Assembly (NCBI RefSeq): GCF_014837045.1
Contig: NZ_JACSPR010000004.1
Location: 124,001 to 188,000, forward strand
Direction of reading: 5' to 3'
Length of the DNA: 64,000 nucleotides
Source of the DNA: Corynebacterium gallinarum
GTDB taxonomy: Bacteria > Actinomycetota > Actinomycetes > Mycobacteriales > Mycobacteriaceae
Made by a program: the position numbers and the translations under genes. Shown piece after piece: positions 46,919 through 56,037 of the stretch. The first letter of the stretch is position 1. Every line of letters starts with the position of its first letter. The notes beneath the pieces were generated by a model. That model did no database searches. It had not been told where the DNA came from and saw only the letters and a program-made list of their open reading frames with translations.

Positions 46919-47770
46919 ATGCGTCTTGTTGTCCTGCGTTGTGCAGCCCCGTCGTTCACCGATTTCCCCGGCGCTCCCGTGGCACCGGAGGTGCATGATC
47001 TCCCGGAGGTGCCCACGCGACGTGACCTGCGCATGCTCGACGATGCGGCCTTTGATGTCCTCCCCCACGACCCCACGCCCTCGCTGGATGAGATCGCCCG
47101 GCAGCCAGATGTGGCGCACCTCGGCACCCCGCAGCCTGCCCCCCAGCAACCGGAGCAGCCCCTGCGCATCGTGGTGATCGGCAGTGATGCTGCCCTGTCC
47201 GCGGTGATCACCCGCCTCATGCGCGCCGACAACCTGTGGGCCGAGGTCGCCTATGTTCCCACCGGTGATTCGGTTGCCGCGCAGAACTGGGGTCTGCCCG
47301 CAGAGCCCGCCGCCGCCCTGCATCTGGCGCTGACCGGGCCGGTGAAACCGGTGCCCACCATTCGTGACGATGCCGCCGTGGCGGTCGCCGGTTCCGCCAC
47401 CATCACCGACTGGGAACCGGGTGAGATCACCGGCGAGATCATCGTGGATGATCACGTGCTCGTGCGCCATGAGGCCTCCGAGAAGACCCCACGCCGGGGC
47501 ATCTTCGGGGCACGCCTGGTGCCCATGATGGATGCCCCCGGTATCGCTGCGGCGGTCATGGACACCCCCGCCCCCGGCACTGAGATCAAGAAGGGCCTGT
47601 TCAAGCGCCCCACGGGCACGCTGATCCCAGAGAGCTTGTCGACGGGCCGCGCCACCCAGGCCGGCGGCCCCTCCCTGCGGGTCACCGTGGACGGGGTGTC
47701 ACGTAAACGCCCCGTCGACCGGGTGACCTTCTACCGCCATCTGAGAGACTTGCAGGTGGTCCGTCCCTAG
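46919..47770 (+). CDS. Rv0358-like protein with a kinase-like N-domain
   Basis: 283 aa. The first ~75 residues are Pro/Asp-rich. From about residue 80, 'LRIVVIGSDAALSAVITRLMRADNLWAEVAYVPTGDSVAAQNWGLP' resembles the N-terminal nucleotide domain of diacylglycerol/sphingosine/NAD-kinase folds, but the GDGT loop is replaced by GSDA. The rest has no motif I know. AGGTGG lies 5 bases before the ATG at 46919; longer frames lack a signal. The positional equivalent beside purA in mycobacteria is an uncharacterised conserved gene. The 11-mer at 47634 falls near the C-terminus. Confidence 0.65.
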   Translation: MRLVVLRCAAPSFTDFPGAPVAPEVHDLPEVPTRRDLRMLDDAAFDVLPHDPTPSLDEIARQPDVAHLGTPQPAPQQPEQPLRIVVIGSDAALSAVITRLMRADNLWAEVAYVPTGDSVAAQNWGLPAEPAAALHLALTGPVKPVPTIRDDAAVAVAGSATITDWEPGEITGEIIVDDHVLVRHEASEKTPRRGIFGARLVPMMDAPGIAAAVMDTPAPGTEIKKGLFKRPTGTLIPESLSTGRATQAGGPSLRVTVDGVSRKRPVDRVTFYRHLRDLQVVRP

Positions 47771-48948
47771 TGGCTTGCCTCGTCCTCGTCCAGCCACACC
47801 TCCGGTGGGTAGGCGGGACTGTCGGAGGTGGGAACCAGGACCGCCACCGCTGATTCGCGGGACATGCCACAGATCTGCAGCAGATCCACGATGATGGACC
47901 GTGACTGCGCGAGGATCACCTGCGCGGACAGCACCCGACCCTCCGCGACCTCAATGCCCACCCGCGCGCCGAGGAGACGCAGCCTGCGGACCAGTTCGGG
48001 GATCTCGAGGGCCTCGCTGATCTCCTTGTGTCGTTCGTAGAGATCGGACAGGCTCAGCGCGATTGCGGCGATCTCCTCGATGATCTCGATCTGTTCCTCG
48101 CTGACCTCATCGCCGTCCTGGGTGAGCACCAGGGCGCGACGGGCGAGCACCCGGCTGTTGCGGATGGCGTTGTCCACCGGGGAGAGGATCCTCATGAGGG
48201 ATCTGATGCGTCCCCGGTTGTTCCACAACAGTGGTGAGATGTTGGTCTGTTCCTGACCCGATGAGGCGGCTGTTTTCAGTTTGTCCACATCGGTCTGGGA
48301 CGCCCGGATGGCCCCCAGGGCTGCGTCGAGGGCGCGGGAGTCTTTTCGTCGTAAAGCATCGGCGACGTCGTCGAGCACGCTGGAGACGATGCCCAGCACA
48401 TTGGACACCTGCTGCCGGCCGGCGCGCAGCGGCGAGGAGGGCAGCAGGGCGATAACGAGGATGCCCGCCACACCACCGACCAGGGCATCGATGACACGGT
48501 CCAGGCCACCACCGTCGCCGGGGGGCAGGATCGTGGCGATGAGGATGCCACCGATCGCCATCTGGTTACTCACCAACCCCGATTTGGACACGAACGAGGC
48601 CAGGGTCAGCGCACCGAGCACCACCACGAACATCTGCCAGTAGCCCGACCCGATCTGGACGATCACTAGATCACCCAGACCCACGCCGAGCGCACACCCC
48701 AAGGTCAGTTCCACCGCCCGTTTGACCCGGTCACCGCCGGTGAGACCGAGGATGATCACACACGCCATCGGCGCGAAGAACGGCCGGGGGTGCTCCAGAA
48801 CGGCAGAGGCGAACCAGAACGCCAGCCCCGCACCGATCGTTGACTGCAGGATGAACATGCCACGGGATCTCACACGGATGATCCGGTTGCGCAGCGAGGT
48901 GTCGATCTCATGGAGTCGGGCGATCGTGCCCAGCTTCTTCTTGGCCAT
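47767..48948 (-). CDS. FUSC-family (aromatic acid exporter-like) membrane protein
   Basis: 393 aa. A short basic N-terminus is followed by about six closely spaced helices (residues 30-165; 'GMFILQSTIGAGLAFWFA', 'PFFAPMACVIILGLTGGDRVKRAVELTLGCALGVGLGDLVI') and a long cytoplasmic helical region (170-393). This is half of a typical FUSC/ArAE transporter and matches actinobacterial single-repeat members. TAGTGT with a 7-base gap before the ATG at 48948 supports a leaderless start; the frame is open 45 bases further. The 3' end overlaps the convergent Rv0358-like gene by four bases. Confidence 0.82.
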   Translation of the reverse strand: MAKKKLGTIARLHEIDTSLRNRIIRVRSRGMFILQSTIGAGLAFWFASAVLEHPRPFFAPMACVIILGLTGGDRVKRAVELTLGCALGVGLGDLVIVQIGSGYWQMFVVVLGALTLASFVSKSGLVSNQMAIGGILIATILPPGDGGGLDRVIDALVGGVAGILVIALLPSSPLRAGRQQVSNVLGIVSSVLDDVADALRRKDSRALDAALGAIRASQTDVDKLKTAASSGQEQTNISPLLWNNRGRIRSLMRILSPVDNAIRNSRVLARRALVLTQDGDEVSEEQIEIIEEIAAIALSLSDLYERHKEISEALEIPELVRRLRLLGARVGIEVAEGRVLSAQVILAQSRSIIVDLLQICGMSRESAVAVLVPTSDSPAYPPEVWLDEDEASH

Positions 48949-48986
48949 GGCACCAACACTAGTGTCGGTGCCAGCCCCAGAGAGCA

Positions 48987-49028
48987 CAAACACCCGGTGG
49001 CCTGGAGGGTATCCAGGACGCCGGGTGT
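48987..49028 (-). terminator. Hairpin terminator of fda
   Basis: On the minus strand ACACCCGG pairs with CCGGGTGT around an inner CCTGGA/TCCAGG-type stem, followed by TTG. The T run is weak. Confidence 0.65.
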
Positions 49029-49061
49029 CTGAGGTGTACGCGGGGTGTATGCCGGGTGGGA

Positions 49062-50096
49062 CTACTTGGCGGTGGTCTTGCCCACGGAGTTGAGGTCCTG
49101 GCAGGACTCGATGACGCGCTCGGACATGGACTGCTCTGCCTTCTTCAGGTAGGAGCGTGGGTCGTAGGCCTTCTTGTTTCCGACCTCACCGTCGATCTTG
49201 AGCACACCGTCGTAGTTCTCGAACATGTGGGATGCGATCGGACGGGTGAAGGCGTACTGGGTGTCGGTGTCCACGTTCATCTTGATGACACCGTAACGCA
49301 GGGCCTCCTCGATCTTCTCCTTCTCGGAGCCGGAGCCACCGTGGAAGACGAAGTCGAACGGCAGGGCGTCATCGGACAGGCCGAGCTTCTTGCGGGCGAC
49401 CTGCTGGCCCTCGAGGAGGATCTCCGGACGCAGCTTCACGTTGCCCGGCTTGTACACGCCGTGGACGTTGCCGAAGGTGGCGGCCAGCAGGTAACGGCCG
49501 TGCTCACCGGTGCCGATGGCGTCGATGGTCTTCTCGAAGTCCTCAGGGGTGGTGTAGAGGTTTGCGCCGGCCTTGGCCTCAACGCCGTCCTCCTCGCCAC
49601 CGACGACACCGATCTCGATCTCGAGGATGATGTGGGCTGCCTTGGACTTGGCCAGCAGCTCCTGCGCGATGGAGAGGTTCTCATCGATCGGGACTGCGGA
49701 ACCATCCCACATGTGGGACTGGAAGAGGGGCAGCTCGCCGCGGTCGACGCGCTCCTGGGAGATGGCCAGCAGTGGTCGGACGTACTCGTCGAGGACCTCC
49801 TTCTGGCAGTGGTCGGTGTGCAGGGCCACGTTAATGCCGTAGCTCTTGGCAGCCTCGTGGGCGAAGGCGGCCAGTGCGACAGCACCCTTGACCTTGTTCT
49901 TCACAGCCAGGCCGGAACCGAACTCAGCACCACCGGTGGAGAACTGGATGATGCCGTCGGACTCCGCCTCAGCGAAGCCCTTCAGCGCAGCGTTAATGGT
50001 TTCCGAGGACGTGCAGTTGATCGCAGGGAAGGCGAAGCCGCCCTCCTTGGCGCGATCGAGCATCTCGTTGTAGACCTCGGGAGTTGCGATTGGCAT
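49062..50096 (-). CDS. fda: Fructose-bisphosphate aldolase, class II
   Basis: 344 aa. It splits fructose 1,6-bisphosphate in glycolysis and gluconeogenesis with a zinc ion. Motifs: 'FAFPAINCTSSETINAAL', 'NVALHTDHCQKEVLDEYVRPLL' (Asp-His zinc region), 'LEIEIGVVGGEEDG', 'FGNVHGVYKPGNVKLRP' (zinc His) and 'FVFHGGSGSEKEKI'. GGAGGAGA lies upstream of the ATG. It is a single-gene unit by the look of its flanks, with preferred codons typical of a highly expressed gene. Confidence 0.98.
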   Translation of the reverse strand: MPIATPEVYNEMLDRAKEGGFAFPAINCTSSETINAALKGFAEAESDGIIQFSTGGAEFGSGLAVKNKVKGAVALAAFAHEAAKSYGINVALHTDHCQKEVLDEYVRPLLAISQERVDRGELPLFQSHMWDGSAVPIDENLSIAQELLAKSKAAHIILEIEIGVVGGEEDGVEAKAGANLYTTPEDFEKTIDAIGTGEHGRYLLAATFGNVHGVYKPGNVKLRPEILLEGQQVARKKLGLSDDALPFDFVFHGGSGSEKEKIEEALRYGVIKMNVDTDTQYAFTRPIASHMFENYDGVLKIDGEVGNKKAYDPRSYLKKAEQSMSERVIESCQDLNSVGKTTAK

Positions 50097-50388
50097 AGAA
50101 AGTCTCCTCCATAAGCTGACTGTCTGTTTCAGACATGGTCATTTCAGAATCGATGTGGCCCGGGATCCCCAGGCACCTGTGTGCACACCGCTGGACCACG
50201 GCGAGAATGTCCGGTTGTATCCGTCCGGACATCGCATGTGGTCTCAGCGACTGCCTGCCCCCAATTATGCCTGTCTCACGGGGTTTTTGCGCTGTGATCA
50301 GGGACTCCACCTGCAATGTCACCAAAATCCCAGCTCATATTAGATGTTCGCAGTGCAAACGGGGGGTGGTCCGGCCGTCAAGCGGCCC
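50097..50388. other. Intergenic region between GH76 gene and fda
   Basis: About 290 bases without a gene, carrying the fda promoter on the minus strand. It contains an 8-bp inverted repeat ATGTCCGG/CCGGACAT at 50207-50232 (10-base spacer), a possible operator or hairpin. Otherwise I recognise nothing. Confidence 0.45.
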
Positions 50389-51606
50389 TCAGACAGCCCT
50401 GCCCGTGAATTCGGTGCGCTCACCGGCCATGAACTCCGCCACCTTCGCGGCGGCCTCCATAAGCATCCAACCGGACAATTGCACCGAGAGATCACGCTCA
50501 TCCACCCGGACCACGCTGACGATCTCGTTGATCCCGGAGGACCCGATGCCGTAGTTCTGCGGCAACCGGGCATCGCTGGTCCAGTCGGTGGCGAACACCG
50601 GCAGGCCGTCAACCTCCAGGCGGTGGTTCCACACGCTCTCCGCGGATTCCAACACGAGACGGGCGGCCTTCTTCCGGGTCCGCCGGTTGGCATCCGAGTC
50701 ATCGGGCAGCCGGACCGCCACCTGCGCCAGATAGCGCACCAGGATCCCCTTGAACAACCCACCGTCACCGTCACCGGTGTCCCAGTCGATGACACCGTGG
50801 GGGGTGGCCATGTGCCGGGAGATCGCATCCACCAGCGCACGGATGTGGATGATGTAGCGCATATATTCCTCGGCCTTTTCGGCCTCCCGCCAGGTCTCCA
50901 CCTCCGTGGAGGACACCTCATGGCGTTCCCGCAGCTTCAGGGCGATCTCAAGACAGGCACCCAGGGCCACCCCCTGGCAGTAGGGGTGGATATTGCGGAC
51001 CAGTTCGGGACCGTGCATGCGCATGCGCAGGCCGTCCATGACCAGGCCATCGACATCGATGAGGTTGTCGAAGATCCAGTCGGTGATCTGCATCGCCTGC
51101 TCCAGGCGGTCGGTGCGGGCCATCATGATCGCGGCCGGCCCGTTGGAGGGCACGTTGTAGAAGGTCTCCCCCGTCCGCCACGGCAGCACCCCGGTGAGGG
51201 AATCGATACCCGCGACGAGGTTGTCCTCCAGTGGTGTGAGCGCCTTGGGCGCACGGATCTTGCGCACCTTGCCCGCGCGACCCATCGCCAGTGCCAACCA
51301 GGCCTTGTCGTCGTAGTACTTGTTGGTGGTCAGCTTGCCCAGATTGCGCGTGGCGATACCCCGCATGGTGTAGCGGATGCGGTCCCGGCGCGCCTTGGTG
51401 GTGCGTCGCCGGGCGGCATCGATCAGGCAGTCAAGGTAATGGGCCTGCCACCAGTAGTGCCAGTGGACAAAGAGTTTTTCCTTGGTGTTGGCGGGCCAGG
51501 CCACATAGGCCAGGTTGGTTCTGGGCATGCCCCAGACGCGAGCGGCGTGGCGCTCGTTGATGGCTGACTCCGCGAGGTCGGCCCGGTGGACCCATTTGTC
51601 TAACAC
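50389..51606 (-). CDS. Glycoside hydrolase family 76 protein (alpha-1,6-mannanase-like)
   Basis: 405 aa, with a GTG start and no signal peptide, so probably cytoplasmic. The family's catalytic pair is visible in 'NKYYDDKAWLALAMGRAG' (Asp-Asp), with 'WHYWWQAHYLDCLIDAA' and 'VPSNGPAAIMMARTDRL' around the (alpha/alpha)6 barrel. It may act on mannan-like glycans or lipomannan intermediates; this is inference. The position near fda matches M. tuberculosis Rv0365c near fba (Rv0363c). Confidence 0.82.
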   Translation of the reverse strand: MLDKWVHRADLAESAINERHAARVWGMPRTNLAYVAWPANTKEKLFVHWHYWWQAHYLDCLIDAARRRTTKARRDRIRYTMRGIATRNLGKLTTNKYYDDKAWLALAMGRAGKVRKIRAPKALTPLEDNLVAGIDSLTGVLPWRTGETFYNVPSNGPAAIMMARTDRLEQAMQITDWIFDNLIDVDGLVMDGLRMRMHGPELVRNIHPYCQGVALGACLEIALKLRERHEVSSTEVETWREAEKAEEYMRYIIHIRALVDAISRHMATPHGVIDWDTGDGDGGLFKGILVRYLAQVAVRLPDDSDANRRTRKKAARLVLESAESVWNHRLEVDGLPVFATDWTSDARLPQNYGIGSSGINEIVSVVRVDERDLSVQLSGWMLMEAAAKVAEFMAGERTEFTGRAV

Positions 51607-51706
51607 TTAATAGTTCTTACTCCGATGGTAATGCTGCTGGTGAAGCTCACACCATGAAGTATAACGAAATCCTAACGGAGTGGGATGGAAAAATTTAACA
51701 CCGGCT

Positions 51707-52399
51707 CTACCAGGAGTTTTCCAGATCAGCATGTTGGCGGATCCAGGTGTGCATGGCGATACCGGCGGCCACCCCGGCATTAATCGACCGGGTGGATCCG
51801 AACTGCGCTATGGAACAGGTCATCAGAGCTCCCGCGCGGGCCTCATCCGTGACACCCGGCCCCTCCTGCCCGAACAGCAGCAGACACCGCTCGGGCAGCT
51901 GCGCGGTTTCCAGGGGCACGGATCCGGGGGTGTTGTCGATGGCCATCACCGTCAGATCATTGCGCAGCGCCCAGACCAGCAGCGAGTGCACATCGGGGTG
52001 ATGTTCTAGGTGCTGGTAGCGGTCGGTGACCATGGCACCCCGGCGGTTCCACCGGCGTCGCCCCACAATGTGGACAGTGTCCACGGCAAAGGCGTTGGCC
52101 GTGCGCACGACCGTGCCGATGTTGGCATCGTTCTCAAAGTTCTCGATCGCCACATGCAGGGAGTGGCGCCGGGTGTCGATATCGGCGACGATGGCCTCGC
52201 GGGTCCAGTAACGATAGGCGTCAACCACATTGCGGCGATCACCGTTGGCCAGCAGATCCGGGTCGTAGTGCTCCTCGGTGGGCAGCGGCACCCCGGGGTA
52301 CTCCTCCACCCAGGGGAGCTTGCCGACGCGCGACTCACCCCACTCGGTGGGCCCCGGCCCCTGCTCGGCGGTGTCCGGGTTATCCGAGGTCAAGGTCAT
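51707..52399 (-). CDS. SpoU/TrmH-family RNA 2'-O-methyltransferase
   Basis: 230 aa. All three SPOUT motifs are present: 'NFENDANIGTVVRTANAFAVDTVHIVG' (motif 1), 'ERCLLLFGQEGPGVTDEA' (motif 2) and 'FGSTRSINAGVAAGIAMHTW' (motif 3). It methylates ribose in tRNA or rRNA; the target is unknown. I chose the MTLTSDNP start, which overlaps the pyrE 3' end by 20 bases, so it is translated from the pyrE message. The M. tuberculosis equivalent is Rv0380c. Confidence 0.87.
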   Translation of the reverse strand: MTLTSDNPDTAEQGPGPTEWGESRVGKLPWVEEYPGVPLPTEEHYDPDLLANGDRRNVVDAYRYWTREAIVADIDTRRHSLHVAIENFENDANIGTVVRTANAFAVDTVHIVGRRRWNRRGAMVTDRYQHLEHHPDVHSLLVWALRNDLTVMAIDNTPGSVPLETAQLPERCLLLFGQEGPGVTDEARAGALMTCSIAQFGSTRSINAGVAAGIAMHTWIRQHADLENSW

Positions 52400-52934
52400 C
52401 CAGTCCAAGCAGGTAACGGTAGGGCAGGCCCTCGGCGGCGATGACCTGGTCAGCACCGGTGGCACGGTCGACGACGGTGGCCACACCGACCACCTCGGCG
52501 CCGGCCTCACGCAGGGCGGCGACCGCGGTCAGCGGGGAATTGCCGGTGGTGGTGGTGTCCTCCACCACGAGGACCTTCTTGCCCACGATGTCCGGGCCCT
52601 CGATGCGACGCTGCATGCCGTGCTTCTTGGCTTCCTTGCGCACCACGAAGGCGTGGATGTCGCGGCCGTCGGCGTGCATGATGGCGGTGGCCACGGGATC
52701 GGCGCCGAGGGTCAGGCCGCCGACGGCCTCGTAGTCCCAGTCGGAGGTGGCGTCACGCAGCAACCGGCCGATGAGGCGGGAGGCCTTCGCGTGCAGCGTG
52801 GCGCGACGGACATCGATGTAGTAGTCGGCCTTCTGACCGGAGGAGAGAATGACCTCCCCGTGGACCACGGCGAGTTCCCTGATGAGTTCCGCGAGTTCGG
52901 CCTTGAGCCCGGCGTCGATTTGAGGTGCAGACAT
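52380..52934 (-). CDS. pyrE: Orotate phosphoribosyltransferase
   Basis: 184 aa, usual length. It joins orotate to PRPP in pyrimidine synthesis. The PRPP loop 'KVLVVEDTTTTGNSPLTA' and the N-terminal 'ELIRELAVVHGEVILSSGQKADYYIDVR' are diagnostic. The start MSAPQIDAG gives the family length; the frame runs further upstream without a signal. It overlaps the methyltransferase gene downstream. Confidence 0.95.
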   Translation of the reverse strand: MSAPQIDAGLKAELAELIRELAVVHGEVILSSGQKADYYIDVRRATLHAKASRLIGRLLRDATSDWDYEAVGGLTLGADPVATAIMHADGRDIHAFVVRKEAKKHGMQRRIEGPDIVGKKVLVVEDTTTTGNSPLTAVAALREAGAEVVGVATVVDRATGADQVIAAEGLPYRYLLGLDDLDLG

Positions 52935-53014
52935 GAGGTGTCGGTCCCTTTCCCTGAAGGTGATGAGGCATGAGGAAGTTGTTGCCTTCAAGCATAGAAC
53001 CCGGGGTGGACATC

Positions 53015-54310
53015 CTATGCGTCGCGGTCCTGATCCCGGTCGGTGTCCCCGAAGATGCTGGACCCGCCGCTGAGGTCCCGGAGCACGCGGGTGCCGTTGT
53101 ACTGCTGCGGGTCCGGGGTGGGATGCCCGTTGGGGTGGCCATCGGCGATGGAGTCCACATTGTCGCCGCCGAGTGCGCGGGGCTCAACCACCCCACGGCT
53201 TTCCTGCACGCCCCTGACCGGCATCTGCAGTGGTTCCTCGGGCCGGATCACCAGGGGTTGGGCCAGGTCCACCTCATCTGCTGCCGGTTCCGGTGCGGGT
53301 GCATCCGGTGCCGGGGGTTTCGTCCGGGTCGGTTCGATCAGGGCCAGGTTCACAGCCTGATCCTCCGAGCGCGGTGGGAGGGTGAAGGAGGCGTCGGTGA
53401 GCAGGGCGAGGGGCCGGAGCATGTTCTCCCAGTCCTCCGCGGTGCTGCCCCTGACCGTTTCTGCCAGCACCCAGTCCGATTCGAACCACACGGCGCTGAC
53501 CGCCTCGGGCATGGCCTCGAACGCCACCCGGACACGTTCATCCACGAAGCGCTGGGCGACGGTGGCCATGTTGGACAGCAGGGTGAACCCCGCGAAGGAA
53601 TCCACCTCCACCAGGTCATCGGATTCATTGCGTTCCGGATCGGTGATCAGGGTGCTGCGCCGGGCGTCGATGACCACCTCGGAGGTGCGTCCGCGTCGCA
53701 TTGCCATCACCGGCACACCCGCGAGGTCCACCAGGTGGGTTTCATATCCCTCGGCCATGCCGCTGGCCACGTCGCGGGCGACCGCACCGGTGGAGGCCGC
53801 GCCCCGGGACCACTCGTCGGTGAGGAAGGCATCCTCCCGGATGAAATCGAAACCGTGGCGTGAGGCCCACTGTTTGCGTTCCCGGCGCTGTCCCCCGGGT
53901 AGGGACTGCAGAAACGACTGCTTCTCGACGCCCGACCGTTCCTCCTCCCGCACCGGGACCGGTTCGGGTTCCGGCTCCGGTTCGGGCTCGGGCTCGGGTT
54001 CCGGATCGCTGATCTCCAGCTCGTCCTCGGTCACCTCGGGCACGGCCGCCAGACCGGCCTCGACCTCCACGTCGAGGTCACGGCTGTCATCGTCGTAGTG
54101 GACACCGGCCTTGTCCGGGACCGGTTCCGGTTCGGGAACCTCTGGTGTGGGGTCTTCCTCCGGGGACGGTTCCGACTCCTGGGGGGTGGGGGACGCTGGT
54201 GGGGTGGGGGCGTCGTCACGCGTCTTCTTCGACCGTGAATCCACGGTCCACAGAGCGATTCCGGCCGCCAGGATCACAGCGGCGATGAGCAGCACCAGAG
54301 TTTCCATCAC
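53015..54310 (-). CDS. Membrane-anchored protein with Pro-Glu repeat linker (Rv0383c type)
   Basis: 431 aa. A single N-terminal helix ('METLVLLIAAVILAAGIALW') is followed by an acidic proline-rich linker with a (PE)n run near residues 102-117. A folded domain begins about residue 130 ('FLQSLPGGQRRERKQWASRHGFDFI...', 'VPVMAMRRGRTSEVVIDARRSTLI'), and a second proline-rich tail ends the protein. TAAGGT with a 7-base gap before GTG at 54310 suggests a leaderless GTG start; ATG follows immediately. Its place between pyrE and clpB resembles Rv0383c. The function is unknown. Confidence 0.75.
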   Translation of the reverse strand: MMETLVLLIAAVILAAGIALWTVDSRSKKTRDDAPTPPASPTPQESEPSPEEDPTPEVPEPEPVPDKAGVHYDDDSRDLDVEVEAGLAAVPEVTEDELEISDPEPEPEPEPEPEPEPVPVREEERSGVEKQSFLQSLPGGQRRERKQWASRHGFDFIREDAFLTDEWSRGAASTGAVARDVASGMAEGYETHLVDLAGVPVMAMRRGRTSEVVIDARRSTLITDPERNESDDLVEVDSFAGFTLLSNMATVAQRFVDERVRVAFEAMPEAVSAVWFESDWVLAETVRGSTAEDWENMLRPLALLTDASFTLPPRSEDQAVNLALIEPTRTKPPAPDAPAPEPAADEVDLAQPLVIRPEEPLQMPVRGVQESRGVVEPRALGGDNVDSIADGHPNGHPTPDPQQYNGTRVLRDLSGGSSIFGDTDRDQDRDA

Positions 54311-54340
54311 AACTCACACCTTACTGGCAGCTCCCGGGTT

Positions 54341-55171
54341 CTACGCTGAACGCTCCACAGGGTTCTTCGGATTGGCGCTCCACTGGGACCACCCTCCGAC
54401 ATAATGCGCGGCACCGGGGAGACCTGCGTGCTCCATCGCCGCGAGCACCTGGGCGGAATGGTTGCCGGAACCGGAGTAGACGATGGCGCCCTCCCCGCCG
54501 GTCACTCCGACCGCTGCGAAAACCTCCCGCATCTGCTCCGGTGTTTTGAAGGTGAAGTCCTCGTTAAGCAGGCTGCGGGCCGGGACGTTGACCGCACCCG
54601 GGATGTGGCCGGCCTTGAGGTCCAGCAGCTCACGGCGGCCGGCGAAACGGTCGGGGTCACGGGCGTCGATAAGCAGGCCGGTGTGCGCCTTGACCTCGTC
54701 GATGGTGGCCGTGGGCATCTGCCCCGGGTTGGGGCGGATATTGCAGAAGTGCGGGAAATTTCCCGGGCCGCCGGCATGACCGAGGTTCTGGTCCTCCCAC
54801 CGGCGGAAACCACCGTCGAGGATCCGCACATTGGGCACACCGGCCCAGCGCAGGATCCACCATGCCCTGGACGCGTACAGGCCACGCCCCTGGTCATAGA
54901 CCACCACCTCACGGTCGGTGTTCAGGCCCCAGCGCCGGAATGCGCGGGCCAGCAGCGGCAGGGTGGGCAGCGGGTTGCGGCCATCGGTGGAACTGGGGAT
55001 TCCCGACAGCTCCAGCGCTGGGTCACAGAACAGGGAGGTCGGGATGTGCTCGGAACGGAACAGGGTGAGTCCGGCACCTTCAATGGGTGCCCAGAAGGCG
55101 GCGAGAACGGTGGTTTTGTCACCGGAGCGGATCGATTCAGCTAATTCGGATGGGGAAATCGACACTGTCAT
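54341..55171 (-). CDS. Two-domain rhodanese-type sulfurtransferase with Ser in place of the catalytic Cys
   Basis: 276 aa. Two rhodanese domains are present: N-terminal, inactive ('VVVYDQGRGLYASRAWWILRWAG'), and C-terminal ('LLIDARDPDRFAGR...GHIPGAVNVPA', 'AIVYSGSGNHSAQVL'). In the C-terminal active loop the usual CGSGV is SGSGN, with Ser233 where Cys should be. Classic persulfide transfer is therefore unlikely. TAGGCT with a 7-base gap before the ATG supports a leaderless start. It lies downstream of the HTH gene on the same strand. Confidence 0.85.
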   Translation of the reverse strand: MTVSISPSELAESIRSGDKTTVLAAFWAPIEGAGLTLFRSEHIPTSLFCDPALELSGIPSSTDGRNPLPTLPLLARAFRRWGLNTDREVVVYDQGRGLYASRAWWILRWAGVPNVRILDGGFRRWEDQNLGHAGGPGNFPHFCNIRPNPGQMPTATIDEVKAHTGLLIDARDPDRFAGRRELLDLKAGHIPGAVNVPARSLLNEDFTFKTPEQMREVFAAVGVTGGEGAIVYSGSGNHSAQVLAAMEHAGLPGAAHYVGGWSQWSANPKNPVERSA

Positions 55172-55236
55172 GCCACCGAGCCTAGGCGTTGGCGGGGGTT
55201 GGTGCAGAGGCAGACGCGGTCGGGCCCGCGGGTAGC

Positions 55237-55956
55237 TCAGCTGCGCCATCCGCTGGTGAGAAACTCCGCCTCCTCATACATGCCGAGGCTGTGGAGATCG
55301 ATCACCAGCTGGACCGGCGCGACGAAGTTGAGCGGCCCCTGGGTGTAATGGCCCGCCAGCTCAGTGGCCCCGGCGGGCACGAGGATGACATCCGCGGCGG
55401 CCGGCTCCGCCACCGGGGTACCGAAATCGAATGCGGTGTCCCCGCCCTCGTGCCACACCACGGTCGGTCCCTCCACCACCCGCCCCATGATGACGGTGGC
55501 GGTGGCGGCACCGGACAACGCCCAGCGGGTGTCCTGCACGGCGAAGAGATCAGGCAGCGCGGCAAGGTCACCGGGGTCGGTGGCGACGAACCTCGCACCG
55601 GGACGCCGGGTGATGCCCTGCACGATCCCGGCCTCGGCGACCAGGGTGAGCGGATCGGTGATATTCCAGCGTTCAAACCTGTCCAACCAGGCGACGATGC
55701 CGCTGTCCTCGGGATTCTCCGGCACGGAATCATCGATGAGGGTGCGCGCCGCGGCGGCCGCGAAGGGATCGGAGGCGGGCCCGGCGGTCACGGTGACATC
55801 CAACCCCAGTGCCAGGGCCACCTCCCGGAGAGTCGACAGGGTGGGTTCACTGGTACCGTCCTTGACCCGCTTCAGGGTGGAACGGGACACCCCGGATCGC
55901 CTGGATACCCGGGTCGGTTGCTCACCGGCGAGCGTGATCAGTTCGTCGATAGTCAC
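55237..55956 (-). CDS. HTH protein with AbiEi-like C-terminal region
   Basis: 239 aa with a GTG start. Residues 12-50 form an XRE/lambda-type helix-turn-helix ('QPTRVSRRSGVSRSTLKRVKDGTSEPTLSTLREVALALG'). The rest includes 'WALSGAATATVIMGRVVEGPTVV' and 'GPLNFVAPVQLVIDLHSLGMYEEAEFL', resembling type IV AbiEi antitoxins. No AbiEii nucleotidyltransferase gene is adjacent, so it would be an orphan regulator. TAGCAT ends eight bases before the GTG. The gene is divergent from the MFS gene by 81 bases. Confidence 0.6.
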   Translation of the reverse strand: MTIDELITLAGEQPTRVSRRSGVSRSTLKRVKDGTSEPTLSTLREVALALGLDVTVTAGPASDPFAAAAARTLIDDSVPENPEDSGIVAWLDRFERWNITDPLTLVAEAGIVQGITRRPGARFVATDPGDLAALPDLFAVQDTRWALSGAATATVIMGRVVEGPTVVWHEGGDTAFDFGTPVAEPAAADVILVPAGATELAGHYTQGPLNFVAPVQLVIDLHSLGMYEEAEFLTSGWRS

Positions 55957-56037
55957 GGATTTCCATGCTAGTCCGCGCCTTTTCCACCCCGGTCACGGGG
56001 CCTTCCCGGCTGCTTTACCCCGGCGTAGGATGACGCT

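Noticed and set aside
55220..55262. tRNA-like string GCGGGTAGCTCAGCTG
   Set aside because: It overlaps the end of the HTH gene, has no acceptor, anticodon or T arm in place, and lacks a GTTCRA box at the right distance.
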